Assembly (NCBI GenBank): GCA_905197955.1
Contig: CAJKAR010000018.1
Location: forward strand, 1-64,000
Direction of reading: 5' to 3'
DNA: 64,000 bases
DNA from: an uncultured Lentisphaeria bacterium
Lineage (GTDB): Bacteria; Verrucomicrobiota; Lentisphaeria; Victivallales; UBA1829
Each line of letters begins with the position of its first letter. Within the stretch, counting starts at the first letter, position 1. Of this stretch, positions 26,514-35,542 are shown one piece after another. The position numbers and the translations under genes were made by a program. The notes below the pieces were generated by a model, which did no database searches, had not been told where the DNA came from, and saw only the letters and a program-made list of their open reading frames with translations.

Positions 26514-27989
26514 TCAGACCTCCTCCTCATTATCAAAGAAGGTGTAGGGCAGCCATTGTCTGTCAAGAGTGCCAGCCACCCCCATGACCCAGTAGATGTT
26601 CTCATCCGGCTCATTCGGAGCAACTCCGACGACCAGGGTATGGACGCCCGCCTCGACTTCCACATCGACATACTGATTCAGCGGAACCGAGGAATAGGAA
26701 GGCGACATCCATCCGCCATCGCGCCCGAACGCAAATTCGCCGTCGAGCCAGACTCTGGAAACCGCATTGGTATTAAAGATCACACGCACCTGCTTGCGTT
26801 CCTCGATCTTGAACTCAAATTCCATCATATAGAGCGAGTTTGCCGGCACCTCATAGGAATCCAGATAGTTGAAGCAGCCTGGAAAGGTATAGGAAGTCTT
26901 GATGCATTCCATATCCGGCGGGGTCCGCCGCTCGTCCAGACGCGACCACTTGCGGAACACTCCGCATTTGACCGGAATCAAATACTGTTCCCAATCCGGT
27001 TCATCCGCTGCAAGCGGCTCGCCAAGAACCACCTGTTCCGAAAGCTCAAGAAGCGTTTCAATGAAGACATCAAGAGTCGGCGGCGGATCCTCTACATCCA
27101 CAATATTTTCGCTGAGAACAAGACGATGCGGAAGGTCAGCCAGCCATTTTTCTGGAATCTCTTCCGGATTCAGCAGTCCGAGGATCTCTCCGACAATCGC
27201 CGCATTCGCCGCCGTATTCTTCGCACAGTTTGCCGCAATCAGCACCGATCGTTCAAAGTCCCCCTCCCCAAGCAGAAGCGCCGCAACAATAAATCCGAAA
27301 TTCATCACGGTATCCGTGAGATTCTCACATTCATATTTGGCAAGCAGTGCGGACCGCACCTCCATCCAGTCATTTTTCTCTGCGCAGAACGCACGCGCAT
27401 CCGCGATCACCGCCGCCAGACGACAATCCTTCGGAATAAAGGATAAGCCGATCTCCAGCAGTTTGTTCATATCATTTTCAATAAATGCGGCGCTTTCCAG
27501 AGCCGCGATGAACAACGCCGCATAGATTCCATCGGAATCATGATCGACACACGCATCCTCGTAAGCGAGCTGAGCGGCGAGTTCGCACTTGGTCGGAGCC
27601 AGCCATGCCCACAGACCGGCACGATGAGCTGCACCGAATCCGTCGCAATAAAAATTATCAAAACTACCGGACCACGGCGGCATGATGTTGTTCTTCAAAT
27701 TCCGCAGAGCCACCGCATACTCGTTCTCCGAATACCGGACGTGATCCAGCCAGCACTGGGCAAAAAGATCACGATCTGCCACCGGACCGACCGGCAGCTT
27801 TCTCAGAACTCTCATCCAGAGAATCTGAAAATCCAGATTACAGAGGGATTCATTTTCACCAGGAGCAGGATCGTAAAACGTCAGATCCATGGGATCGTTC
27901 ATGCCGATAAAGGGACGACCGAGCGCCTCCCCGACACCTCTGCCGAGCAGACACCCCCTCAATTTCCGTTTCAAATAATCCTTATCCAT
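26514..27989 (-). CDS. ADP-ribosylglycohydrolase-like protein with altered metal site
   Basis: 491 residues. The N-terminal 290 residues follow the all-helical ADP-ribosylglycohydrolase/ARH pattern: KLRGCLLGRGVGEALGRP at the start, HDSDGIYAALFIAALESAAF mid-domain, and ANAAIVGEILGLLN before IPEKWL. The last conserved metal-ligand segment, usually D-x-D, reads NTAAN (residues 258-262), so magnesium binding may be impaired. Residues about 360-490 form a beta-sandwich-like tail (VRVIFNTNAVSRVWLDGEFAFG) that resembles carbohydrate-binding or PA14-like modules. There is no signal peptide. The ATG at 27989 lies behind GTGGGG; a GTG three codons earlier is possible. It may act on ADP-ribosyl or unrelated N-glycosidic substrates, or be non-catalytic. 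Confidence 0.75.
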   Translation of the reverse strand: MDKDYLKRKLRGCLLGRGVGEALGRPFIGMNDPMDLTFYDPAPGENESLCNLDFQILWMRVLRKLPVGPVADRDLFAQCWLDHVRYSENEYAVALRNLKNNIMPPWSGSFDNFYCDGFGAAHRAGLWAWLAPTKCELAAQLAYEDACVDHDSDGIYAALFIAALESAAFIENDMNKLLEIGLSFIPKDCRLAAVIADARAFCAEKNDWMEVRSALLAKYECENLTDTVMNFGFIVAALLLGEGDFERSVLIAANCAKNTAANAAIVGEILGLLNPEEIPEKWLADLPHRLVLSENIVDVEDPPPTLDVFIETLLELSEQVVLGEPLAADEPDWEQYLIPVKCGVFRKWSRLDERRTPPDMECIKTSYTFPGCFNYLDSYEVPANSLYMMEFEFKIEERKQVRVIFNTNAVSRVWLDGEFAFGRDGGWMSPSYSSVPLNQYVDVEVEAGVHTLVVGVAPNEPDENIYWVMGVAGTLDRQWLPYTFFDNEEEV

Positions 27990-28309
27990 ATAAAACACCC
28001 CACTGTTTTATTAAAAATGAACTGAAATTCTTTTTTGAGCAAAAATGCAAAACACTCTTCCAAACCGCAAACAGAAAACAGATTCCGCCTTCTCTTCCCA
28101 GGCTCCGATGCAGATCACGAAACGCAGAAAAAGATCCGAGTTTTTCTCCGGATGGTTCCTCTTCTCCGGGAACCTCAGATTCCGCAGCAATACTGGAGAA
28201 CGCGGCCTGAAAACCGCGGCAATGACATTCCGATATGGACTTCGTTCCGACAAGGATTGCGTTCAAATTCATTCAACTGTCCCCTGTTGCAAACGCTCTC
28301 TCAAAGTCT

Positions 28310-28337
28310 AGAATAACACAACAACCTGAAATGTCAA
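28310..28337 (-). promoter_or_regulatory. Promoter with long leader before the ADP-ribosylglycohydrolase-like gene
   Basis: On the minus strand TTGACA, 16 bases, TATTCT. Transcription would start near 28303, which leaves a leader of about 310 bases. The 468-base gap 27990-28457 holds this promoter, the leader and the terminator of the PPC gene. The leader contains an open frame of 96 codons (28272 to 27982) that looks unlike a real protein, and I see no known riboswitch in it. Confidence 0.5.
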
Positions 28338-28395
28338 ATCCAAATCAATACATTCTTTCAAAGAAAAAGAGATTTTCAAACATTTTATAAGGGAG

Positions 28396-28429
28396 AAAAC
28401 GCCGTTGAGCCTTCCGGCGCGGCGTTTTT
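28396..28429 (-). terminator. Terminator of the rodA-ygiQ-PPC unit
   Basis: AAAACGCCG and CGGCGTTTT form a 9-bp stem with a loop of 15 bases. Read on the minus strand it ends in four T, and on the plus strand in five, so it can work in both directions. It lies about 28 bases beyond the PPC gene stop. Confidence 0.75.
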
Positions 28430-28457
28430 CCCGAACTGTGGATTCCGGAAAACGGAA

Positions 28458-30137
28458 TCAGGCAAGAGTCAGAAGATCCCGTGCATTGCCGCTGAACTCG
28501 TTCTGAGCGGAAAGTCCCGCAGAGGCGGATGCTCCGTACACGACAGGAGAATTCGGAGTAATCAGGACATCGTAATCCGTATTCTTCTTTCCTTTGCCAT
28601 GGTCGGCGGAAGAAATTTCCAAATAGATCCGGTCTCCGGTCTGCACTTTGAGACGGTCGAAATCAAGAACGGTGGACTCTCCGGTCTTCAGGGTATCGAG
28701 CGTCTTGTAAGACTTGCCATTGTAAAGGGTGATCTTCAAGGTAGCCATTCCCTTGTCGCCGTTGAAGGAGAAGGTGTACTTGTCATTCCGTTCCGCGGGA
28801 ACGACGAAAAAGAAATGATCCTCGCTGTCGCCGAATCCGACCCAGTCGTCTCGAACTCCGCCATCCTCAAGCAGGATTTCCTGCGCTGTGACGCGGGTAT
28901 TATTGGAACCGTCATCGGCTTTCACAAAGAGTTCGCCCGCCATGGAGCCGAGAGCGTAGTCCGTATTTTTTCCACTTTTCCAGCTCGGGGCTTCCACCGC
29001 GATGTAATAGGTGCCGCGATCCAGAAGCAGCGGTTTTTTCAGGGTTGTCGAACTACCTTTGGTCGGAGTGTAGGAGATGGACCCCAGCGATTTCTTCTTT
29101 CCCGTGCCGCTGATGGTGTAAACACTCATCTTCACTTTGTTCTGAAGATTCTGAATACTGAAATTGTAATACCCCGGAGTGGTGATATTGATGCGGATCC
29201 AGTCGACCGAATCGCCGAATCCGACCCATTCATCGGAAAGGAAGGTTTCCGCGGCACCGCCAATCGAAAATTCCCGAACCCCCGGATCACTCCAGTTGTC
29301 ATCCGCATAGTTCGCTTTCGAGTAGGAGGTGCCATCCACATGGACGGCATAATCGGTGTTCCGTCCTTTTTTCCAGTCCACGGCCTCGATGGTCACATAA
29401 TACTCTCCCGAGTCCATGAGAAGCTCTTTGGTTCCCTTCTTCTGATTGCCCGCAGCGGTTATGGAGGTCATCTTCTTCACTTTTTCAGAACCGTCCTTGT
29501 TGTATGTGACCGAATAGACGGTCAGACGGACCTTGTTCGTAATATCCGAAAGGAAGAAACGATACGCTCCGGGCGAATTCAACTCGATCCGGCGGCAGTC
29601 GATCGTATCGCCATAGCCGACCCACTCATTCGAAATAAGATCACCGGAACCGTTCACCTCCAAGGTATAGGCATCCGGGAGGGCATTGTTTTTAAATTCG
29701 TCGTCCTCGTTATTGCCTTTTGTGAAGAGGTCCGCAATCACACCGATATTATAATCGGTTCCGCCGTATTTGGTTCCCTTGTATTCGATTTTCAGGTAGT
29801 AGTGGCCGGGATCCAGCAGGACATTTTTGGTATCTTTGGATTTGCCGGTTGAAATGGAGGTCAGCTTTTTCAGCGGAGAGGAGGGATTTTCCGGATCTTT
29901 CCGCTCATAAACTGTCAGAGTCAGCTTCTGGGAGAGGTTCGAAACATTGAAGAAGAAGGAACCGGGATCGTCGATAATGAACTCCCGGTAATCCACCCGG
30001 TCCTCGTAGCCGACCCATTCGGAGTTCACGATATTGCCGGATTCCGTAATTTTAAAACGGTATTCTTCGGGCAGAGTGCGATAATCGTCATCAAGATGAC
30101 TTTTCGGATTTGAAGACGGAGGAATCTGCATAGCCAT
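28458..30137 (-). CDS. Four-repeat PPC-like domain protein
   Basis: 559 residues made of four repeats of about 125-135 residues. Each repeat contains E/D-WVG-(Y/F)-x-D followed by an acidic residue two positions on, then a beta-rich body and a closing line like LLLDRGTYYIAVEAPSW and NTDYAL. This is the pattern of bacterial pre-peptidase C-terminal (PPC) domains, which are usually extracellular. No signal peptide is visible at the chosen start, and the last residues (RDLLTLA) might carry another export signal (inference). The ATG at 30137 is preceded by a perfect AGGTGAT at 6 bases that contains the ygiQ stop codon, so the two genes are tightly coupled. The biological role is unknown. Confidence 0.75.
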   Translation of the reverse strand: MAMQIPPSSNPKSHLDDDYRTLPEEYRFKITESGNIVNSEWVGYEDRVDYREFIIDDPGSFFFNVSNLSQKLTLTVYERKDPENPSSPLKKLTSISTGKSKDTKNVLLDPGHYYLKIEYKGTKYGGTDYNIGVIADLFTKGNNEDDEFKNNALPDAYTLEVNGSGDLISNEWVGYGDTIDCRRIELNSPGAYRFFLSDITNKVRLTVYSVTYNKDGSEKVKKMTSITAAGNQKKGTKELLMDSGEYYVTIEAVDWKKGRNTDYAVHVDGTSYSKANYADDNWSDPGVREFSIGGAAETFLSDEWVGFGDSVDWIRINITTPGYYNFSIQNLQNKVKMSVYTISGTGKKKSLGSISYTPTKGSSTTLKKPLLLDRGTYYIAVEAPSWKSGKNTDYALGSMAGELFVKADDGSNNTRVTAQEILLEDGGVRDDWVGFGDSEDHFFFVVPAERNDKYTFSFNGDKGMATLKITLYNGKSYKTLDTLKTGESTVLDFDRLKVQTGDRIYLEISSADHGKGKKNTDYDVLITPNSPVVYGASASAGLSAQNEFSGNARDLLTLA

Positions 30138-30142
30138 GGAGA

Positions 30143-31882
30143 TCACCTTTTCCCTTTCCTGCTGAAATTCTGATTCTGATATCTGGACCCGCGTTTTTTC
30201 TTCAGCATTTTAATCTGAGTCCTGCGTTCCCGCAGGCCGCGGTTGACAACGATTTCCTCTCCTGTATACGGATTGAGTCCGCTGTAATACATGGCAGCCC
30301 CCATTGTCATGGGCAGAGGAATATAATCCTGAACCTGCTGAGGACTCCAGTGATGCTTTTCCAGGAAGTCATCCACAACCTTCATTTCGGACTCGGTGCA
30401 GCCGGGGAAGTTCGAAATGAAAAGCGGGATCAGATACTGTTCCTTGTGCGCTTCGCGACAGCAGCGTTCGAACAGCTTCATAAAGGCCTCCAGTTCGCCG
30501 GGCTGTCCTTTCCGCATCAGGTTCAGCACACGCGGGTGCAGATGCTCCGGAGCAACCTTCAGGTGACCGGAAACATGATGCCGGATGATCTCTTCCGTCA
30601 GTTCGGGCTGGCGAAGAGCAAGATCCAGGCGCATTCCCGAATTCAGAAACACTTTCCGCACACCGGGAGTCGAACGGAGTCTGCGCAGAAGATTCTGAAG
30701 CACGGAACCGTCCGGGACATAGTTTTTGCACGGTTTCGGCCACATGCAGGAGACCCGGTGACATTTTTCACACATGGAATGATCCGCAATCCGGTTGCCG
30801 AAAATATTCGACGCCGCACCGCCGATGTCACTGACGATCCCGTTGTATCCCGGCAGCTTCTTCAGCCGTTCAACGCTCCTCATCACGGATTCCGGAGAAC
30901 GGGACACCAGATGCCGCGTCTGATGCGCCACCAGTCCGCAGAACGCACAGCCGCCGGGACATCCGCGGACCGCCGGAATCGAAAATTTCACCGTCTCATA
31001 CGCCGGCACCGGTTCCTTGTAGCTCGGATGCGGTCCCATCCCGTAGGGCAGTTCGCAGACATGATCGAACTCCTCCTGGCTCAGCGGCGGATTCGGACGT
31101 TCCAGAACCAGAAGCCGATCCCCGTAGCGCTGAACCAGACGCCGGCCGCACCACGGATTCATCTCCGCCTCAATCGTAATGGTCTGTTCGACCAGAGCCT
31201 TTTTATCACTGCAAATCCGGTCATAGTCGGGCAGCACGGCGCATCCGGAAAGATCGAACTCCCGGGAAGCACGGCCGCCGAGAAGAAGCGCGGTTCCCGG
31301 AATTCCTTCAAGCGGACGTCCGTCGCGAATCCGGGTATAGACCTCCAGAGAAGCCGTCTCCCCCATGCCGAAAATCAGAATGTCCGCCTTGGAATCGACC
31401 AGAACCGAAGGATGCATCTTATCCTGCCAGTAATCGTAATGCGCCACGCGGCGGAGACTTGCCTCCGTTCCGCCCAGAACCGTCTTCACCCCTGGAAACG
31501 CACGCTTTGTCAGCTGCGTGTACACCACCGATGCCAGCGGCGGACGAAGTCCGGTTTTGCCGCCGGGCGAATACATGTCATCTTTCCGCAGACGCCGGCC
31601 GGCCGTGTAAATGCAGACCATCGAATCCATATTTCCCGAGGAGATGCCGCACGCGATATTCGGCCGTCCCATCGCCTTCAGCGATTCGGGATCCCTCCAG
31701 TCCGGCTGCGCCGCGATCCCGACCCGGAACCCCTTGTCCAGCAGATACCGTCCGATCACCGCGGTGCCGAACGAAGGATGCTCCACATACGCATCCCCGG
31801 TTACCAGCAGAATATCAATCGAATCCCACCCAAGCGCCTCCATCTCCTTCCGGGACATCGGCAGAAATTTCACTTCCTTCAT
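30143..31882 (-). CDS. ygiQ: YgiQ-family radical SAM protein
   Basis: 579 residues. It has the N-terminal cobalamin-binding-like domain of the family (WDSIDILLVTGDAYVEHPSFGTA), then the radical SAM core with Cys308-x3-Cys312-x2-Cys315 in RGCPGGCAFCG, and the family stretch HVSGHLKVAPEHLHPRVL. The C-terminus is lysine and arginine rich. YgiQ proteins are widespread but their substrate is not known. They bind a 4Fe-4S cluster and S-adenosylmethionine. The gene starts six bases after rodA and ends inside the ribosome site of the PPC gene. Confidence 0.94.
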   Translation of the reverse strand: MKEVKFLPMSRKEMEALGWDSIDILLVTGDAYVEHPSFGTAVIGRYLLDKGFRVGIAAQPDWRDPESLKAMGRPNIACGISSGNMDSMVCIYTAGRRLRKDDMYSPGGKTGLRPPLASVVYTQLTKRAFPGVKTVLGGTEASLRRVAHYDYWQDKMHPSVLVDSKADILIFGMGETASLEVYTRIRDGRPLEGIPGTALLLGGRASREFDLSGCAVLPDYDRICSDKKALVEQTITIEAEMNPWCGRRLVQRYGDRLLVLERPNPPLSQEEFDHVCELPYGMGPHPSYKEPVPAYETVKFSIPAVRGCPGGCAFCGLVAHQTRHLVSRSPESVMRSVERLKKLPGYNGIVSDIGGAASNIFGNRIADHSMCEKCHRVSCMWPKPCKNYVPDGSVLQNLLRRLRSTPGVRKVFLNSGMRLDLALRQPELTEEIIRHHVSGHLKVAPEHLHPRVLNLMRKGQPGELEAFMKLFERCCREAHKEQYLIPLFISNFPGCTESEMKVVDDFLEKHHWSPQQVQDYIPLPMTMGAAMYYSGLNPYTGEEIVVNRGLRERRTQIKMLKKKRGSRYQNQNFSRKGKR

Positions 31883-31888
31883 CTCACG

Positions 31889-33058
31889 TCACTCCTCACT
31901 GTTTCTGTTGCGTCGGACGTAAACGGACTGCACAATCCCCAGATAGGACAGCGACGCCAGCATGAATGTTCCTCCGTAACTGACCAGCGGAAGCGGCTGT
32001 CCCGTCACCGGCATCAGACGGATGCTCATGCCGATATTGACGATCGAATGCATCGCAAACACCGTCCCGACTCCCACACACAAATATCGCCCGAACTCAT
32101 CCGGCGCATTCAGCGCCGTCCGGAAAATCGAAATCATCAGCAGCACATACATCAGAAGAAGAAAGGAGGCTCCGAGAAAACCGGTCTCCTCCGCAATCAC
32201 CGGAAAAATAAAATCGGAATTCGAAACCGTCTGCGGCAGATACCCCAGCATGCTCTGCGTTCCCTGCATGAATCCTTTTCCGGTCAGCCGTCCGCTCCCC
32301 ACCGCCATCTCCGACTGACGCTGATTCCAGCCTTTGTTCAGCGGATCCAGATCCGGATTCAGAAACACACGGATCCGATCCCGGTGATACGGTCTCAGCA
32401 GTCCGTAGTACCCCACCGGCGCACAGATCGAAATCACAATCAGTCCGATCAGCAGATATTTCCATTTGAAACCCGCACAGAAAACAATCGCAAACGCGCA
32501 CATGCAGAGAGTCAGCGTCATACTCAGATTCGGCTGTTTCAGAATCAGCACCGCGCAGGGCGCCAGCAGACCGACCAGCAAAAGCAGCGTTTTCCAGTTG
32601 TTGACCGGAAAACGCTTCAATGACAACAGCCACGAAACCAGAAGAATCACCGCCAGTTTCGCAATCTCCGCCGGCTGCACGCTCACTCCGGCGATATCCA
32701 GCCAGCGACGCGCTCCGAACCGCAGCACTCCGATCCCCTTCACCAGCACCAGTGCCAGAAGCACCAGCGCCACCGCGTACAGAAGAATCGAGGCGGGTCC
32801 CAGATATTTATAATTGAAAAAAGAAAAAAACAGCCAGAGGCACAATCCGATCGAAACCCATATGATCTGCCGCTTCCAGAAAACCTCGGCATGAACCCCT
32901 CCGACCTGCTGGCCGGTCCCGTAAACAAAGATGATCCCAAAGGCCAGCAGCACCAGCATCGGGATCAGCTGCAGCGGATCAAAATGCGAGAAGAATGACC
33001 GGAGAGCTGAACTCACCGGAGAAGTTTCCGACACTCTTTTATCATGAATCAACGGCAT
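31889..33058 (-). CDS. rodA: RodA-type SEDS peptidoglycan polymerase
   Basis: 389 residues with about ten membrane helices. Family hallmarks include RWLDIAGVSVQPAEIAKLA, LKQPNLSMTLT, the extracellular loop GWNQRQSEMAVGSGRLTGKGF and SDFIFPVIAEETG. Asp282 in that last motif matches the essential aspartate of RodA/FtsW. It polymerises lipid II into glycan strands during elongation, usually with a class B PBP that is not in this window. The first 25 residues are a soluble N-terminal extension. Ribosome-binding complementarity at the start is weak. It is followed after six bases by ygiQ. Confidence 0.93.
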   Translation of the reverse strand: MPLIHDKRVSETSPVSSALRSFFSHFDPLQLIPMLVLLAFGIIFVYGTGQQVGGVHAEVFWKRQIIWVSIGLCLWLFFSFFNYKYLGPASILLYAVALVLLALVLVKGIGVLRFGARRWLDIAGVSVQPAEIAKLAVILLVSWLLSLKRFPVNNWKTLLLLVGLLAPCAVLILKQPNLSMTLTLCMCAFAIVFCAGFKWKYLLIGLIVISICAPVGYYGLLRPYHRDRIRVFLNPDLDPLNKGWNQRQSEMAVGSGRLTGKGFMQGTQSMLGYLPQTVSNSDFIFPVIAEETGFLGASFLLLMYVLLMISIFRTALNAPDEFGRYLCVGVGTVFAMHSIVNIGMSIRLMPVTGQPLPLVSYGGTFMLASLSYLGIVQSVYVRRNRNSEE

Positions 33059-33143
33059 CTTTGTCCAAATACTCTACTGCTGAAAATGCAAACCGGCAGA
33101 AACTTCCACTGCAAAAAAAACACAAAAGCACCCGATGTTTTCA

Positions 33144-33164
33144 GGCGGATCTTTGAAATCCGCC
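33144..33164 (-). terminator. Hairpin between purA and rodA
   Basis: A perfect 7-bp stem (GGCGGAT/ATCCGCC) with a 7-base loop, about 20 bases beyond the purA stop. There is no direct T-run, so it may attenuate transcription into rodA rather than stop it. Confidence 0.4.
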
Positions 33165-33183
33165 CGAATCCCCGGTCCGGAAC

Positions 33184-34470
33184 TCAGTCCTTGACCTCAA
33201 AGGTCTGCTCCCGTTTCGGGCCGACCGAGACAATTCCGATTTTAGCGGAAACCTCCTGCGCCATCCGCTTCAGATACGCCTGCGCGTTGGCGGGAAGATC
33301 CTCGAAACAGCGTGCCGAAGTCGTCGGCTCGTCCCATCCGGGCAGCGTCTCATAGACAGGCTCCACCTGCTCCAGAGCCCGGACATCGGCCGGGAACGTC
33401 TTATACAGCTCCCCGTTGATTTTATATGCGGTGCAGATTTTGATCTCCTTCAGCCCGTCGAGCACATCCAGCTTCGTAACGGCAAGATAATCCACGCCGT
33501 TGATCATGCAGCTGTGGCGGCAGGCGACGACGTCGAACCATCCGCAGCGGCGCGGACGTCCCGTGGTCGCACCGAATTCCCCGCCCTGATTGCGAAGATA
33601 ATCGCCCTGTTCGTCGAACAGTTCGGTCGGGAACGGACCCTCTCCGACGCGCGTCGTGTAAGCCTTGATAACCCCCCATACGCCCGTGATCGCCCGCGGG
33701 GAAAGTCCCGATCCCGTGCAGGCTCCGCCGGAGGTCGTATTGCTGCTCGTCACAAACGGATATGTGCCGTGATCGATGTCAAGGAACGCACCCTGAGCGC
33801 CTTCCAGAAGGATGCGCTTTCCGGCAAGCCGCGCCTCGTTGATCGTCACGACGGAATCCTTGATGTACGGGCGGACATATTCCAGCGCAGGCAGGAGTTC
33901 GTTCCACGCCTGTTCAATGTCCAGTTTCACCGCACCCTGGGGGACATAGAGAGCGTTATACGCTTCCGCCTCTTCGACAAAATGCTGTTTAAAGCGTTCG
34001 AGATCAAGGATTTCGACTGCACGCAGCCCGGTTCTTGCCGCTTTTGTCATATAAGCAGGTCCGATACCGCGCAGCGTAGTGCCGATCTTTTTGTCTTTGG
34101 ACGCCTTCGATTCATTGTACGCATCCAGCAGCTTGTGCCACGGCATGATCAGCTGACAGCGGGAACTCAGCTGAACATTCTCCACAGAAACACCGCGTTC
34201 GACAAGAGCCTTCATCTCCTTCATCAGAGCCAGCGGATCCACAACCACGCCGTTGCCGATCACGTTGATCACCTCTTTCCGGAGAATTCCCGAAGGAATC
34301 AGGTGCAGAACATATTTTTCCGGACCGTTTTCCACGGTATGCCCCGCATTGTTGCCGCCCTGGAACCGGACGACCATATCGGCATCGCGCGTAAGAACAT
34401 CAATAATTTTTCCTTTTCCCTCGTCGCCCCACTGGATCCCGACGAGCACATTCACGGACATATTTTTCAT
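33184..34470 (-). CDS. purA: Adenylosuccinate synthetase
   Basis: 428 residues, the normal length. It joins IMP and aspartate with GTP to make adenylosuccinate, the first committed step to AMP, in the cytosol. The GTP loop GIQWGDEGKGKIIDVL opens the protein. GGNNAGHTV, the catalytic His region, and IGTTLRGIGPAY, ILLEGAQGAFLDIDHGTYPFVTSSNTT and the C-terminal YETLPGWDEPT are all intact. The ATG at 34470 follows CAGGTAGCT; an ATG three codons later and an upstream alternative at 34512 are less likely. It is the only purine gene in the window. Confidence 0.97.
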   Translation of the reverse strand: MKNMSVNVLVGIQWGDEGKGKIIDVLTRDADMVVRFQGGNNAGHTVENGPEKYVLHLIPSGILRKEVINVIGNGVVVDPLALMKEMKALVERGVSVENVQLSSRCQLIMPWHKLLDAYNESKASKDKKIGTTLRGIGPAYMTKAARTGLRAVEILDLERFKQHFVEEAEAYNALYVPQGAVKLDIEQAWNELLPALEYVRPYIKDSVVTINEARLAGKRILLEGAQGAFLDIDHGTYPFVTSSNTTSGGACTGSGLSPRAITGVWGVIKAYTTRVGEGPFPTELFDEQGDYLRNQGGEFGATTGRPRRCGWFDVVACRHSCMINGVDYLAVTKLDVLDGLKEIKICTAYKINGELYKTFPADVRALEQVEPVYETLPGWDEPTTSARCFEDLPANAQAYLKRMAQEVSAKIGIVSVGPKREQTFEVKD

Positions 34471-34539
34471 AGCTACCTGATTCCGTTGTTTTTTCCGTAT
34501 ATAATCAACCATGTTTTGGATGGTTCCTCCAAGCAGATA

Positions 34540-34567
34540 ACAATAGACCGGAAATAGAAAAAATCAA
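34540..34567 (-). promoter_or_regulatory. Putative purA promoter
   Basis: On the minus strand TTGATT, 16 bases, TATTGT, giving a leader of about 60 bases. The -35 box abuts an 18-base word (AACTTTTTTCCGGAAATT) also found in the ECF sigma promoter. Confidence 0.4.
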
Positions 34568-34629
34568 ACTTTTTTCCGGAAATTCAGAAAAAATCCCACC
34601 CTGGAGCTCACGCCCGACGCAGGAACATG

Positions 34630-35445
34630 TCACAACGCCACTGAAAGATGTCCCCGCTTCCCATCCACATCGGTGTGGTCGATCCGGAGACGTCCATCGG
34701 AAATCGCTATGGAATTCACATGCTTGTCTCTTCCGACCGCGATCTTTTCCTTCACCTTCCCGTCCTTCCACACGACAATCATCCGATACGGCAGCTTTCC
34801 GGCGGGACTGCACACGATTTCCCCCGCAAGCAGATCCCCCGAAGCCAGACACAGCTCCGGCGACAATTTGAATATATCGCGTTCCCCCTCCCGGAACTCT
34901 CCACGGTACCGGCCGTTCTGAAAACGCCGTTCGATCCGATCCATTCCGGTAAACGACAGATCCTTCATTTGCCGGAACGCCTCCCGCGCCTCCGGTGACG
35001 CATTCAGATACTGAAGACGATCATACAACAACGTTCCCGCCCGCATGGAAAGATCAAACGCCGCAAGACTCCCTCCCTCATAATCCGAAGGCTCCTTCAA
35101 CGTGCGGAAATATTCCTCCTCCCACTGTTTCTGCTCCAGAATTGCCTCCTCCCGCCGCTCCTCCGGCAGAGAATTCAGGTAATCCCGGAAAAAGGCGTAC
35201 AGTTCCGCCTGTCGCAGAGTCGTTCCGGCGGCAGCGCAGAGATTCATATCGGTCTGTGTCCGGACGCGCTGGAGCATTTCATCCATATATTCCGCTCCGT
35301 GGCGGCAGGCTTCCGGTTCGAACAGCGGTTCCGGCATCGGCATCTCCTCCCGGCTCTCCGGCAGAGCGATCCCGATCAGAACTCCCGCCGCAAACAGGCA
35401 TACCCCGCAGGCTCCGGCAACAATCATCATGGTTCTTTTGTTCAT
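34630..35445 (-). CDS. Membrane-anchored or secreted protein of unknown function
   Basis: 271 residues. One N-terminal hydrophobic helix (MIVAGACGVCLFAAGVLIGIAL) serves as anchor or uncleaved signal. The middle is acidic and helical (RREEAILEQKQWEEEYFRTLKEPSD), with two Cys at the start of the mature part (EACRHGAEYMDEM, NLCAAAG). This region vaguely recalls lysozyme-inhibitor LprI-like helical proteins, but the match is weak. The C-terminal 80 residues are beta-rich. GGGGAG precedes the start. The next minus-strand gene upstream is the GntR regulator, 97 bases away, and purA lies downstream behind its own promoter. Confidence 0.65.
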   Translation of the reverse strand: MNKRTMMIVAGACGVCLFAAGVLIGIALPESREEMPMPEPLFEPEACRHGAEYMDEMLQRVRTQTDMNLCAAAGTTLRQAELYAFFRDYLNSLPEERREEAILEQKQWEEEYFRTLKEPSDYEGGSLAAFDLSMRAGTLLYDRLQYLNASPEAREAFRQMKDLSFTGMDRIERRFQNGRYRGEFREGERDIFKLSPELCLASGDLLAGEIVCSPAGKLPYRMIVVWKDGKVKEKIAVGRDKHVNSIAISDGRLRIDHTDVDGKRGHLSVAL

Positions 35446-35542
35446 GATTCAAACACTCCCCGTATTTTCATCCATCCGCCGGAGATCCGCTGCGGACCTG
35501 GCAGATCGGAATGATCGCAGGAAAAATCCGTGAAACGGGTCA

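Noticed and set aside
27982..28272. Minus-strand 96-codon frame in the leader of the ADP-ribosylglycohydrolase-like gene
   Set aside because: It has a mediocre ribosome site, overlaps the next start, and its composition is unlike the neighbours. I mention it only as part of the leader.
30350..32623. A 757-codon open frame opposite ygiQ and rodA
   Set aside because: It spans two well-recognised genes in antisense, is extremely Arg/His/Gln rich and has no ribosome site or domain.
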